A DNA stretch of 64,000 nt from Cylicocyclus nassatus. Lineage: Eukaryota > Nematoda > Chromadorea > Rhabditida > Strongylidae. The DNA lies in the NCBI GenBank assembly GCA_958299035.1, contig CATQJL010000112.1, forward strand, positions 50,426,941 through 50,490,940. Direction: 5' to 3'. Within the stretch, counting starts at the first letter, position 1. Every line of letters begins with the position of its first letter. Made by a program: the position numbers and the translations under genes. Under the pieces are notes generated by a model. The model was not told the origin of the DNA. It worked only from the letters and a program-made list of their open reading frames with translations, and searched no databases. This document shows, one piece after another, positions 11,136 through 22,800 of the stretch.

Positions 11136-13938
11136 GTTCGAATGCATGTATGAAGCAAATCTTATAATTTCCGCTTACATGTATTCTCGACGTACTAACA
11201 ACATTACTGCAACATTACTTACATTATTTCGCTGCTGGTGGCACATTATAAGATAGAATATTTGCCAAATTCACGACTTGCGAATTTGAAAGACAATTTA
11301 TGAGAAGGCGATTTTGTAACATCATAATCTGATGAACAATGCAGATAAAGATCTGTGCTAAGTAGGGTCCGGTAGAGGTGTTTACAAAGGTGTATCACAA
11401 AAATATGCAGACAATTTTCACAAAGGATAGGCAAAAGGTGCAGGCGAATTTGCGATTTTAATGGGTTGAGCCACTTCTATCTCACTTTAGCTTTACTGTA
11501 TGATTCTCTAGTGCAAAATAAGTAGGATTTTCGTAAAGATCGGGACAAAAGCACTATGAGCGAAGTTTCCGGTCAGTCCGAGAACCTCAATATCTTGACT
11601 AAATCTTGCGCCGAGGCCAAGAGTGAGGAGCGAGAAAAAATCAAGTGCTACTAGTTCCTTAGAAAATCAATTCATAGATGTTATCCAACCCTTTGATTAC
11701 AGGGAACATATCTGATTAGCGAGATACTTTTTTCTGTAGGACTACGGTGGATAGATTTTGAAGAAATGTGGATTTTTTCGAAATTTTCTAGCTCCGCCCA
11801 CACCCAAGTCTCCGCCCACTTCTCCCCCACCTCCCCATTCCAACCCATACATGCCTGGGCCACTAAACTTGGCCTTTGTTGAAGTAAATCCAGGTCCCGT
11901 GTAGGTTCCTTTTGAAGAGCATGGAATTTAGAGGGCATCTTCTTCGAATGCATTTCTGCCAGTGCTTCATTTGCTGATGATTTGCACATAAGATAATGAC
12001 TTGCACTTTGCTTTTGCCGTTGTAACATCCAGTAATTATGATGTCTTCGACTGTGCAGAACTGAAGTAGATTGAAAGTTCCCCCATGTTCTTATTAGGCA
12101 CTCTAGTCCCGTAGTCCTCGTAAAATTTGAAAATTCTCAAAAAAGACAATTTTTGTTTTGAAAAAGCTAGGAAAATCACTTTTGAATTCCTTCCAGTATC
12201 TCGTGGTAAGAAGATACCGTAAAATCTGGTTTTTTGCCACTGCTCTCTGACCATTGGCTACGCAATGAGCAAAGTTTCGCTTTCCTATTACCTCTAAGAG
12301 CAGGTTATGCTTTCTCAAGATAGAGTTTCTCAAAAAAATGCTTAGCATTTTTCGGATTGTACAAACTTTCTCGTCATATTTATCTATAAACAAAAGAATA
12401 CACTGTAAAGCCAAAGTTTGCTTTTTGCAACAGTCTTTCTCTTAAAAAGGTGTGGAAAAAGAATTACGGCGCTTCGATGATGAATTTCAAAAAACGTGCA
12501 TCAATTATGAATTAACCTAACATTTGACTTTTTAATGTTGAAAACTTGCAGGCGTTCATAAATCACTAAGCACACTTTTCATTAGGTACTTCTGAACGGT
12601 CTATGCAAACAGTTTATTTCCCGTTGCCAAATGGGAACGCTGTACCACGGAACTATCCTCACTGACTTGCTGTGCAGCTACAAAAGCTACTATTTTTTTC
12701 CACCTGGATGTTCATGAATGCCTATGAAAATTTCGTGAGCTCATAATCACGGGAATAGTGCAGACGAAGGCACAGATAAAATATATTCCGACTGCACTTT
12801 TCACAGAGATTCCAACCTACAAAAATGCGCAGGCAAGTCCGTCAGCAGACAGACGAAAAGAGCAGGCAAACTAGCGAGCTTGCGTGACTTAGCTAGATAC
12901 CGCTCAATGTAACTCTGCAGTAAAATCCTTTCGTGCAGAATAGCTAAGGTTTTTGTAAACAGTGGGTCCTAAAAGTTTCAGGTCGGATCAAGACCATTAA
13001 TATTTCAGGTAAAACCTGCGGCGAGTTCAACGAGAAAAAAATCAAATGTCCCGACTCTCCCAGAAAGTCTGCCTATAGGGGTTATCTGACCCGCTTATCA
13101 TGAAAATCATTTCTCATTTGCAAGATAGCTTCTTACTGTAGGGCTACAGTAGGCAGCCTTTTAGGTGGACATGGATTTCTTCAAAGGTTGCTAGCGATTT
13201 AATCCCTCACAGCAAAAGACTTTCTGCGCTTTTCTCTGCTACTAAAAACTGGGGAGGCTGCTCTATCGGGTGATGCCTACGGGAGCCTCTCATCTGCAGA
13301 AAGCACTGAGTTGCGCTCACATAAACACCCGTTCGCAGAACGGAAGTGAAGACCTCAGATCAACGCGAAACTCAGCTCAGATGGGCAATATGGCATGCAT
13401 GTTACAGTACTAACGCAAAATTTGCTTTCTACGGTGCTGGTGTAGACTTGCGGTAAATTGATAACTCCTGGACCTTGCATATTACCAAAATTCACTGCTT
13501 TTTCTCTCGGCTTTGAAGAAAAACCTTTAACTGGTTTTCTATCGAGGATGTTATAAGGACACAGCTCTACTGAAAAATACTCGATAAAACTTTTTATGTG
13601 CAATGTGCGCTGCGATATGCTATGGTAAAAACACGTTCTCACGAAAATATTATGCACACTATACACAGCTAAATCACGTAGGCTAAGCAATCTGTACTCT
13701 ACAGCATGACGTCATAATAAATATTAGCTACTATGGAACAAGAAATGACCTTAAGAACCAACTGTCGATCTTAATAAAATGCTTATCCAAAGCTTCTTAA
13801 TAAGGGTACTACCTTCCCTATGCTGAACAAGTTTAGAGAAGTTATGAGCAGTTGGAAGTACAGAGTCATTGAGCTAGCTCTATTACTTTGAAGACCAGTT
13901 CGAAAGACCATAATGGGCATGATGTTGTGCGTTCTCAT
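11136..13938. other. Old dispersed repeats, no gene established (left copy)
   Basis: Two diverged direct copies of one repeat occur at about 11525-11760 and 12955-13180. Both run through GAGAAAAAAATCAA, then an AACCCCTAT-like block, then CTGTAGGRCTACRGT. The same family recurs in the fold-back at 50961-61134. Minus-strand frames at 11246-11434, 11681-12028, 12103-12414 and 13355-13690 lack recognisable domains. The last is the longest (111 codons, ATG start) and differs between arms by a Cys/Arg change. The mirror is 34295-37097. Confidence 0.5.
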
Positions 13939-15405
13939 GAGGACCGGCCCGCCGCCCGTCACCGTCGGCTCAATACGCATCGCGGCTCAAAGGCGAAGCG
14001 TGCACCCGTATACTCGTTTCATTGAGCATGAGAGACTTTTGCGCAACTGTACAGCTACCAAACGAAAAGTGTATTTCAAAGTTGTTTCAGTGCGTAGTGT
14101 CGTTATGGCTCCGTTTGGCGGAGCAGTTCCCCAAACAAATCAATCACTTTGCCTCTTGTGCTTTTGTGCAGATGGTAGACGCCAAACAATTGCTTCTATC
14201 ACAACAATGGGTCAAACATTAAAATGCCACTAAAATATGAGCAGGCAGTAAGTCACCTACGCAGTAAAGATAGGCATGAGTCTACGCAGACCAAAATTTT
14301 CCTCCATTTTTTGATTGTCTGCTTCTTATTATTGGAGAGGATAGAACATGTATAAAAATAATGCAATCTGTTGCTGAGATTACGACCTTTTTTGCACGGT
14401 CCGGATTAGACCCACTCTGTACAGCAAGAAGACAAGGCTTCATATTTGGACCGGTTGGACAGATAGGATGTCAATTATGCATATCTAGAGCCAGTGACTC
14501 TGTCTACTCACAGTCTTGTCCAGTCACGGGAAATATGACATTGGCGAAATTCCAAATTTGTCAAGAAGTTCATCAGCTTCAGTCTGGGGCGGAGTTCTGG
14601 CAGTAATACCAATCCAAAAACTATTGATTTACATGTCGCTAAATGTGGTTTTGAGGCGCTATCTTTCTATCAAACGAGAGTATCGCATTCACTAAGTCAC
14701 AGTAACTTCGCTATATCTGTTAGAATACTATTCGAGGAATTCTCGCAACAGACATCGCAACAAGGATGAACATCTACGATTTGTAGACTTCACAATTCAC
14801 GCTCATTGTCTGAAGATGACTAGTAAAGCAATGTAGAAATGTAGAGTCGCTGTGTGTTTAGTCTATTCTCTCTGGTAGGACCACATGTTGTGCAGCCTCC
14901 TTTCCCGCATAAGTCTTAAATGGATGGTGGAGTTTTATATAGCAATGTGCAAGCATTCCGCCTCTACGAGATTGACGCTATTCTAACATCCAGGCCTCAA
15001 ATTTCAAAGCTGTGATTTTTGCTGGAACACAATAGATGGGCATTATCCCATACATTATCTACGAATTTCGACAACTAGGTTTTTCCTTGCAGTGTGTGTT
15101 GGGGTCAAAACCACAATTTGGCTTTGATGGTCTGAGGGTTATCTGGTATGCTAAATACAAGCAGCATACTTATTTTTGAATAATGAGGCTTCTTCAAGGA
15201 GTGTGGACCTTGTCCTTTTCGGGCAGATGTGCCTTTGCTAGGTGATTACAAATTGATGAACAGTGGTGGTGGATGGTGGCATGGTGCTAACTCTTTTTGC
15301 ATATTTGATACGCCAGCGCAAAAACGCGCTTCAATGATGAGTTTCAGTGTGGCGCGGACTGTGGCGCGTACTGAGCCGACGGTGACGGGCGGCGGGCCGG
15401 TCCTC
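13939..15405. mobile_element. GC-rich terminal-inverted-repeat element (left copy)
   Basis: The termini are inverted copies of GAGGACCGGCCCGCCGCCCG followed by TCACCGTCGGCTCA. The flanks CGTTCTCAT (13930-13938) and CGTACTCAC (15406-15414) agree at 7 of 9 positions and may be a 9-bp target duplication, which would suggest a Mutator-like or Merlin-like element. There is no transposase. A plus-strand frame at 14361-14606 of 81 codons lies inside and is unrecognised; it could be captured sequence. Confidence 0.6.
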
Positions 15406-15692
15406 CGTACTCACTACAAAGAGCAAAAATTCTATTAAAGTAACCAAGGGCCCTTGTGCCGCTAATTGATGTGACTGATTGATTGCGAAGTTTGGAGACG
15501 CCTTAGACTTCTACTAGAGAGCCGTTCAGCAGATAAGGAAAGTAGATTAGGAATCAGTTCACCAAGGCGCATTTGATGACACCATTTCGTTTGTTTGGAT
15601 GGCCAGTGCGGCATGCGATCTTTCTGCTTAGAACGAGCAGCACGTGAAAGCAACAACAAGCTATGTTTCGAACGCAACTGAAATGACCTTAC

Positions 15693-15764
15693 ATCGCAGA
15701 TCTTTGCGCACTGTGCCTTGAGCATCAAACGAATGCAATGATCGCAGTCAGCGCATGAAATACC
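15693..15764 (-). CDS. Cysteine-rich 72-nt exon candidate (left copy)
   Basis: A 24-codon segment, GISCADCDHCIRLMLKAQCA and KICD, lies between a pyrimidine-rich acceptor (TTTGTTTTATCTCAAGCACAG) and a GTAAGG donor, with both junctions in phase 0. The cysteine spacing is C-x2-C-x2-C-x8-C-x3-C. The surrounding frame stays open (15462-15800) but becomes arginine/serine-rich and non-descript after the donor. It may be an exon of a cysteine-rich secreted or metal-binding protein. Neighbouring exons were not found. Confidence 0.3.
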
Positions 15765-16196
15765 CTGTGCTTGAGATAAAACAAATCGATCAAAGTTCAA
15801 TGTAACTTTTTACCATACTCTAACAGTATCCGTAAAATGTGTCATCAGCAGCAAATCAATGGCGATGTTGTTTTCAGCACACTGACTAATCTAACCAAAC
15901 AAAAATGTGCAGAACTGAGCGAAAACTTACTGCCTACCGTATGCCTACAGTAAATCGACGGATTATGGCACTTCTACATACAGTATGATGCGTCTAGCCG
16001 AGCTGAATCGAACGTGTCCTCGTTATGAGCGGTATTGTACTTTATTAAAACATGATGTTTAGCAAACCTCAAATATTTGCTTATATGTGCGGTTGTAGTA
16101 CGACTCCTTCGAGGTTCTCTGATGACCGAATAAATGGAGAACCCTCTTTCCACTTCTTTCCTATAGGAATGGCAACTATCTTTGCTAGCAAATCCA

Positions 16197-17769
16197 TCAA
16201 AGTTCGGCGACATGTAATGGGAGCGGGACCAGATCGCATGTACTTGCGTAGGACGGGGAGAAAGTATTGCATTTGCTTTCTGCAAGGTTAAGCTCCTGTT
16301 TTTGCTCTGCAGGTACTCGTCCTATCTGGCGAGATAACTCCTGTGGCCGTATTCATCAATGAACCCCGAGGGTTAAACTAACCCTGGAGGGTTAGTTTAA
16401 CCCTGGAAAGCGTTTAACCCGTATTCATGAAACACAGGGTAGGCTTAACCCTGAGGGTTAAATCTAACCTTGAGGGTTAATTTTACCCCGAAAGCGACTA
16501 ACCCGTATTCATCAACGAAGCGTGAGGGTTAAACTAACCCTGGAGGGTTAAACTTATGTGATTCATCAGGGTTAATTTAACCCTAGCTCAGAACAAGGTT
16601 AACTCTACCCTAACACTTCATACAAACATTTACTCGCATCTAATAGTTTATGGAAAATGATCAACGAGTATTGTAGTATTTAGTATTGGTTGTTGTTATA
16701 GTATTTAGTTTCGATTTCGTTTTATGTTCATATTCAAAGTACAAGAAACACTGACTTCGCGAGAAATAGAATTCTAGCTTTGGTGACAAATGAATGCGAC
16801 GAGGAAGAATGGCATTCCACTCTGACAAGTGCCAAAACAGAAGAACCCCTTTATAATAACACGCATTGACCCCTAAAAGAGTAGCACAAGTCCGGTATAG
16901 AACGAACTGCGCTAAAGTAGAACTTACACTGCACAATTGCACACATGAAAATAAACTCACGCTGTAAGATTGGATGCTGCACAAGTATGCTAGAGATGTA
17001 TTATAAAAACTAGTGTTAGAAGCTAATTCGTTGACTATACTACTATAACAGTGAAAGAATAGAAGTATAAAGTGAATTTAGCCCGTACTATGGCATTCAG
17101 TGATGTGAGTTTGCACAGCGCACGCGTAACTGACGCCTTAACCCTCCAGGGTTAGTTTAACCCTCAGGGTTGATGAATACGGCCACGGGTTCGTTGATCG
17201 ATACGGGTAGATCGCGTTCCGTGGTAAACCCTAGCCTATGGTTGATGAATACGGCCAATGAACCCTGAGGGTTAAACTAACCCTGGAGGATAAGCTTAAC
17301 CCTCAGGGTTCGTTGATGAATACGGCCACTGGACGTCTTCTTCTAAGCTTGGGTAACCAAAAAAGGAGGACACCTTATCAAGTGTATCTTTGTGTTTGGA
17401 GTTGTAGTTCCTGATACTACTGGGCAAAAATCCCGAAGTCGCGTAAAGCACAAAATTGTGCCCGTACTCCAAACGATTTCTGAGAGCATCACCTACTTGC
17501 TCACGAGCAGGTTTCTCTTGGTGTAATCCATGTTTGTGAACAAAGCAAGCCGGAAGTCTTTACTAAGCCAAAGTTAACCGATAGATCTTCGACTGTTTTC
17601 TTCATCGAAATTAGGGGCATCAGTGGGATGCCTCAGCCAGTGAATGAGGTCTCTCCGTCCGTTGTCCAATTGATTAGTAATCTCGTTCAATATTGACTGT
17701 CCTTCGTCCTCCTCTGCCCGTTCTGATTCCCCGTTGAATAATAAGCCCTTGGGGTCACGCTTCAATTTG
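16197..17769 (-). pseudogene. 3' part of the broken multi-exon gene, split by a Harbinger-type insertion (left copy)
   Basis: The same two frames as at 31453-32037 occur here at 17574-17769 and at 17332-17559 plus 16197-16343. The second frame is cut by the 985-bp element at 16344-17328, which the right arm lacks. In the left copy the first frame ends SIG and in the right copy SIS, from one substitution. The upstream exons present at 29200-29916 have no counterpart in this arm. Confidence 0.5.
16344..17328. mobile_element. PIF/Harbinger-type element, left arm only
   Basis: Perfect 16-bp terminal inverted repeats TGGCCGTATTCATCAA are flanked by a CTG duplication (16341-16343, 17329-17331). 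The mirror position in the right arm (31891-31893) shows the empty site with a single CAG. A 3-bp CWG or TWA target is characteristic of PIF/Harbinger. Inside are many inverted and direct copies of AACCCTGGAGGGTTAGTTT-type units and extra internal copies of the terminus near 17170 and 17243. This suggests a composite of several miniature elements around a non-repetitive core (about 16640-17110). Confidence 0.85.
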
Positions 17770-17771
17770 TA

Positions 17772-19117
17772 TTAGTTTGGTAAGAAAGTTCTCGGATATT
17801 CTCAGAAAAGATCTGCAATTTCTCAAAAGCTAACGCATATACATCAGGCTGAGGAACCATTCGATAGAGCAAAGCAAGCTCTACAAGAGGTATGCAAAGT
17901 TTCGCACCAGCTTCGACCCACCGTAAATTTTTGCCCAAAATCTGAGTCGTACCAAAATTCAAAAAATCGCGAGAAATTCATATCTTTGTTCAAACAAATC
18001 CTCCGTGTCTCTAACTTGCACACAAAGATTGCGGACCACATCAGACACTCATATGCACCTTTTCTGTACTTCTTTCTCATCTGGAAATCGAGAAAACGAA
18101 AATTTTCATGCTTGTATTAGTTGTCCGAAAATTAATGCAGGTTTTGAATCCCAACCGCAATAAGTCATACACTTCACATTTCTAAGTAGGTTGCAAGGTA
18201 CCGTTCGATAGAGCAAAGCAAGCTCTACAAGACGGCCTTCTTGCTTTAGCAACAGCTCTGATTTACCACAAGTTTCGAGTCAAAAACTAAAAAGATTCAA
18301 CTGTCTGGAAAATTAAGAAAAATCGTAACTCAGTTCATAAAAGTCCACAAAAATTCTAACTTGCTCGCGTAAACACAATCCACATAGAGCATCTATATAC
18401 GCCATTGCCATATTTTTTTCTCTGCTAGAAATCAAGAAAACGGAAATTTTCGTACATTTGCCAAAGTGGTGCTGTGCCGTTCCCACACAGGTAGTTGTAT
18501 ACTATAAACCTGTAGAAGTACAAAGGTAAATTTCCAGCCCTCTACAAGCTTTAGTTTTCAAGATATATCGAATAGAGTTTTCCCTAGTCATGTGGTCCAA
18601 GCTAAAATTCAAATTTCTCGAGAACTAAAGCTTGTAGAGGGCTGGAAATTTACGTTTGTACTTCTACAGGTTTGTAGTATACAACTACCTGTGTGGAAAC
18701 GGCACAGCACCACTTTGGCAAATGTACGAAAATTTCCGTTTTCTTGATTTTTAGCAGAGAAAAAATATGGCAATGGCGTATATAGAGCTCTATGTGGATT
18801 GTGTTTACGCGAGCAAGTTAGAATTTTTGTGGGACTTTTATGAACTGAGTTACGATTTTTCTTAATTTTCCAGACCGTTGAATCTTTTTAGTTTTTGACT
18901 CGAAACTTGTGGTGGATCAGAGCTGTTGCTAAAGCAAGAAGGCCATTTTGTAGAGCTCGCTTTGCTCTATCGAATGGTACCTTGCAACCTACTTAGAAAT
19001 GAGAAGTGTATGACTTATTGCGGTTGGGATTCAAAACCTGCATTAATTTCCGGACAACCTAATATAATATAAAAACGAAGCTGTGCAGTTTCCACCGACG
19101 TAATTGAATAGTTCAAG
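17772..19117. mobile_element. Truncated mariner-type fold-back (left copy)
   Basis: It starts TTAGTTTGGTAAGAAAGTTC after a TA (17770-17771) and matches one arm of the element at 29917-31450. It is interrupted by the 946-bp element at 18117-19062, and homology with the other arm stops at 19117, so the second half has been lost here. Confidence 0.7.
18117..19062. mobile_element. Mariner-type fold-back with TTAGGTTGTCCGG ends, left arm only
   Basis: The termini are TTAGTTGTCCGAAAATTAAT at the left and the inverse of TTAGGTTGTCCGGAAATTAA at the right, flanked by TA (18115-18116, 19063-19064). The two halves mirror each other almost completely around about 18590, so it is a hairpin of 946 bp. The right arm of the giant palindrome has the empty site. 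Stretches such as GATAGAGCAAAGCAAGCTCT are shared with the surrounding fold-back, so the two belong to related families. Confidence 0.85.
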
Positions 19118-20426
19118 AGTTGTAAGAAGATCTTCTTCTTCGGTTGAGATAGCATAACGAGATCTTACTCCGGGTGACTCATGATGTTATAGCAAAAATT
19201 CATACCGCAATCTCAAGATTCTTTTTCCTTGCTCCCATTGGTTAAAAAATAAGGGCTTAATTTACTTGAACATCTAACACAACAGTGCTAAGTATGCTGC
19301 TGATGAAAACAAATGAGTTTTTGAAAAATCGAATTTTTGGGTAAACCCCAAATTTCGACCTGTGGATCATCAAAAATTTCATAACTCCAAAAAATCATTT
19401 GTTCTTATCAGCAGCATGCTTAGGCTCCCGCCAGAGTGCCGAAGTTATGCCAGCGCTACGCCAGCATTTCGATCGATACACGGGTATTTCGTTGGAGCGG
19501 GGCTAGCTGGAGTCCTCAACGAAATACACGTGTATCGATCGAAATGCTGCGTAGCGCTGGCATAACTTCGGCATTCTGGCGGGAGCCTTAGCACTGTTGG
19601 CTTAGATAATCTGCACAACTTTGGAAGTTCTTCGTTGACTTCAGAGAAAGGATGAATTTGAAGAAAAGCGCCGAAGATCATCAGGGATCATACAAAAGCT
19701 GGCAAATGCGGTTTGTACAGCTTCTCGCTCCTGTTCAACATGTTCATAGTGAAGGGTAGTAGGAATAATCACGGATAGGTACACAACGTGAAATCCAGGT
19801 ATCTGGAGTTATGAAATACGAAGCTTTTTTAAGCTGCGATCCCCTTCCCCGGCCATGTTAGTGCATGCGGTCCTAAGAGGAATTCTTTTTAGGATCTACT
19901 ATTTTTTCCCATGTGATAGAGGAAAGGTTCCCTACTAACGCCTATACTCTCGCAAGATGACATTCTGCAACTTACTCAAATTATACTTACTCAAAAACTG
20001 ACTTCCCTTAAATATGGCCAACATTGTGACTTCTGCTGTACTGCCCTAGAAATTTCTTCTGACATCATTTATACTATTTTTATCATTCTGGACTCTATAT
20101 GTTTATTATGCTTAGCGAACACAAATGAGCAACAAATTCTTTTAATGTACTACATAAATACCGACATAACACTTTTATTTGCAAAAAACTCTTAATCACT
20201 GCAAGGTCTCTTATCAACATCATTCGCACCAATATCTTCCAGGTAAATCTGTCCATCAGCGCCTTTCAAGCCTCTAAATATCTGCTATTGTCCGCTGCCC
20301 ATGTTCTTGTCGGTCGAAACCATTTTTATGAGATTTCGAGAAATAGAGATCCCGAGATCTTTTGAGATCCTCCTAGAAATGCATTCTTTCATTGAATATT
20401 TTTGTAATTTCGTGTGCAGTAATTCC
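19118..20426. other. Left-arm-only segment, no gene recognised
   Basis: No counterpart exists at the mirrored position. It contains an old inverted repeat whose outer arms (CAACAGTGCTAAGTATGCTG near 19281, and its inverse near 19410-19600) have been split by a miniature element. The rest is AT-rich with small inverted motifs; no open frame is convincing. Confidence 0.5.
19423..19587. mobile_element. 165-bp miniature Harbinger-type element
   Basis: A near-perfect hairpin with termini GGCTCCCGCCAGA is flanked by TTA (19420-19422, 19588-19590). The TTA duplication is confirmed because the element sits in one arm of an older inverted repeat whose other arm (19281-19305) shows the uninterrupted site. 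The 3-bp TWA target fits PIF/Harbinger. Confidence 0.7.
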
Positions 20427-21049
20427 TCACCTTGAGAAAAAACTTCTCGTCCTTCCAGGTGAAGAGGGGGGGTCCATTTCCAAAGTGAAGGGGGGGGGGG
20501 GAAGCTTTTGCTCACCCACCCCGTCGCATCTATAATCAAAGGACACTTTAGTGCGCCCGATTACTTTATATAGCGAGTTTTTGATGGAACGATGAAGCCT
20601 TTCATAATATTCACCCTGCCACGGTGCGTATGGTGTTATGTGGATCCATTCTATCCTTCGTTGTGCTAGTACTCTCTCAACTTCAGTATTTTCAACTGCT
20701 CGCTGAACTGACTTATGAAGGATCTGTTCGCCAAGCAAAAATGTGGGAGCGTTGTCACAAGTTACCGTTTTTGGAATTCCTCTTCTAGCGAAAATTCGTC
20801 TTAGAGCATTGATGAAAGTTCCTGTAGAGAGATCTCAACCAAATCGATATGAACAAGTCTGCTTGTGCGACACGTCAGTATACATCCGTAAGTCTTCGCT
20901 TCTTCTTTCGTCGTACATGCGATCGATAATGGACCGAAGTAGTGCAGTCGAACGTGTTCGAACGGGCGTGATCTTTGCACTCTCCTCAGTGGTAAATTTC
21001 CTATTTGCGAATAGGAAAAAGAGAGGTTGTTAAATGACATTGTAGACAT
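20427..21049 (-). pseudogene. BEL/Pao integrase (left copy)
   Basis: Frame 20801-21049 has RPFEHVRLHYFGPLS and EEAKTYGCILTCRTSRLVH, which is the first catalytic region; the usual Asp before the FGP is not conserved (HYFGP). Frame 20427-20738 has WIHITPYAPWQGEYYERLHR, the third region with the catalytic Glu in the GEYYERL block. The DNAPTFL-type second Asp lies between, across a frameshift. G-runs at about 20465-20501 add spurious proline codons to the tail. In the other arm the integrase stops before the third region. Confidence 0.75.
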
Positions 21050-22440
21050 CGTTGTGTGATACTTTTAGCCTGTTGCCGAAGTTTTGGGACCCAGTACTCA
21101 TGGCGCACCATTGCCATGGTGTGAGCTACTCCGCAATGGTATTGGCTGTGTGCTTGTAAGATGATTCATCGAGAGAGAGAGCAGTCTTAGAAGCTACGTA
21201 GATGGGCCTTTTGGCAGTTTCTGGATATCTGCGTGTTTCAATCGTCCAAAACATAGAAGAACACCCTTTCATCAGTGTGGATATTGAGATCCTATTAAGA
21301 ACTGATCTGGTGTTCAGTGACCATATGTTTTTGATGATTTTGAATTATGCATAGTAGGCTTCTCTGAATTCGATTCCGGTGAGTTCCAAAGTAGTTGCTG
21401 CAAGCTGGATAGCCGGTATACTGTCGTAGATTTTTTCCTTCTTTTCTTGTTGAAAATGTTGTTACACGCCGTAAGAATCTCATGGCGTTCGCTACAGCTT
21501 TCTCTATGTCTTTCACAATATTTTCAGTTCCTCTAAGGAATATCCGTGAGGAATATTATTTATTTGTATGACTGATGCGAGTGAGTTGTAGGCAAATCTG
21601 ACAACTCTTGCCCCCATCACAACAGCAGCAATTATCTCGTATTTTGGAATGGTGATCGACGCCTTCAACAAGTGCAGTTTCGATCTTGCCATTAAGAGAT
21701 TGGTGGTCTCATAGTTGTCGAGTAGATGCACGTTGCTATAGCGCACTGGCTAGCATCTGTAAAGACAATAAGTCTGTACTTCTTGATACTGGGTAGAATT
21801 TGTTTTTGTAGAACATAGTTACTCCTTTCATTAGATAGCACCATTGCATACAGAGGTTTTTTGGAAGTGTGTCGTCCCAAGGGTAGTCATTTTTTCACAA
21901 AGACTGCAGGAGAACCTTTGCTGGTAGGAGAATTGGTATTAAAAAGCCCATAGTATTGTAAATAGAGGCAAGCTCTTGTGTTACTCTTCTTTTAATTATG
22001 ATTCTCTGGAGCATTATAGTGCTTGCAAAAACGATATCATCTATGTGAGGTCTCCATAAAACGCTCTCGGATATCGGTTCTTCATGCAATCGTCTGACTT
22101 GACATCAGATTTAAATGCCTCATCGTTTTGTGAATTCCCTCAAGTTCATGTTTAACCCCTCGAATATTCTTTTTGAGATTTGTACTTGTGTATCGCTTCC
22201 TCTGGTGATAATGCTCCAAAGAGCAAATTATCTACGTGCAGATTCTGACGTATCTCTTCACTTATCTCATTCGGGCTTGTTGCATGTTGAAGATGAAAAT
22301 CAATAGTTGCCGCCAGAAGAGAAGGACGTATTTAGTCCGAATGTGACTCTCGTGAATCTGTAGGTTATTATGTTGTCGTGTGTTGGTAAAGGCGTAATGT
22401 CTCTGACCTACGTGCATCGAGTAGCGTCTTTGTCGGCTTC

Positions 22441-22800
22441 TTAGAGTCTCACTTGTAAGAAGGCCTTTTCGACATCCGATATCACGGCGATGTTAGGAGG
22501 ATGAAATCGCAGTAAGATGCCCACCATGTCTGGTGAAAGTAATGGGCTTTGGTGTAAGTCATGCTTTAACGATGGCTGATCTTTGTAGTGAGCCGAAACG
22601 TCGAACTTTGTAGATTCTTTTTCTGGAGTAAACACTGCTTGAAGCGGAAAATAGTGTACGACGCTGGTGCTGGGAGTCGATTGCTCTGGTACTTTCTCGA
22701 GGATTCCTTTTGCTGCTTGCTTTTTGAAAATGTTGTCGTAGTCTATCAAAATGTCAACATTATCGAAGTACAGTTCCAGTACTTTGTAAAGTCTCTTCAT
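22441..22800 (-). pseudogene. BEL/Pao reverse transcriptase core (left copy)
   Basis: The frame contains STSVVHYFPLQAVFTPEKES, PSLKHDLHQSPLLSPDMVGI and DVEKAFLQV. The last is motif A with its catalytic Asp, in the DIEKAFLQ form usual in BEL/Pao. Downstream, out of frame, the catalytic YVDD motif is replaced by HVDN (NLHVDNLLFGA, near 22225-22250). A stop immediately follows the LQVRL. The enzyme would copy the element RNA to DNA but is clearly inactive. Confidence 0.8.

Noticed and set aside
11681..12028. 115-codon minus-strand frame
   Set aside because: It lies in a dispersed repeat that recurs in diverged form at 12955-13180 and in 50961-61134 without a conserved frame.
16344..17328. GGTTAAACTAACCC repeats read as a telomere-like or CRISPR-like array
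   Set aside because: Units are inverted and irregular, lack unique spacers and do not match the nematode TTAGGC telomere repeat; they lie within a transposon with a proven empty site.
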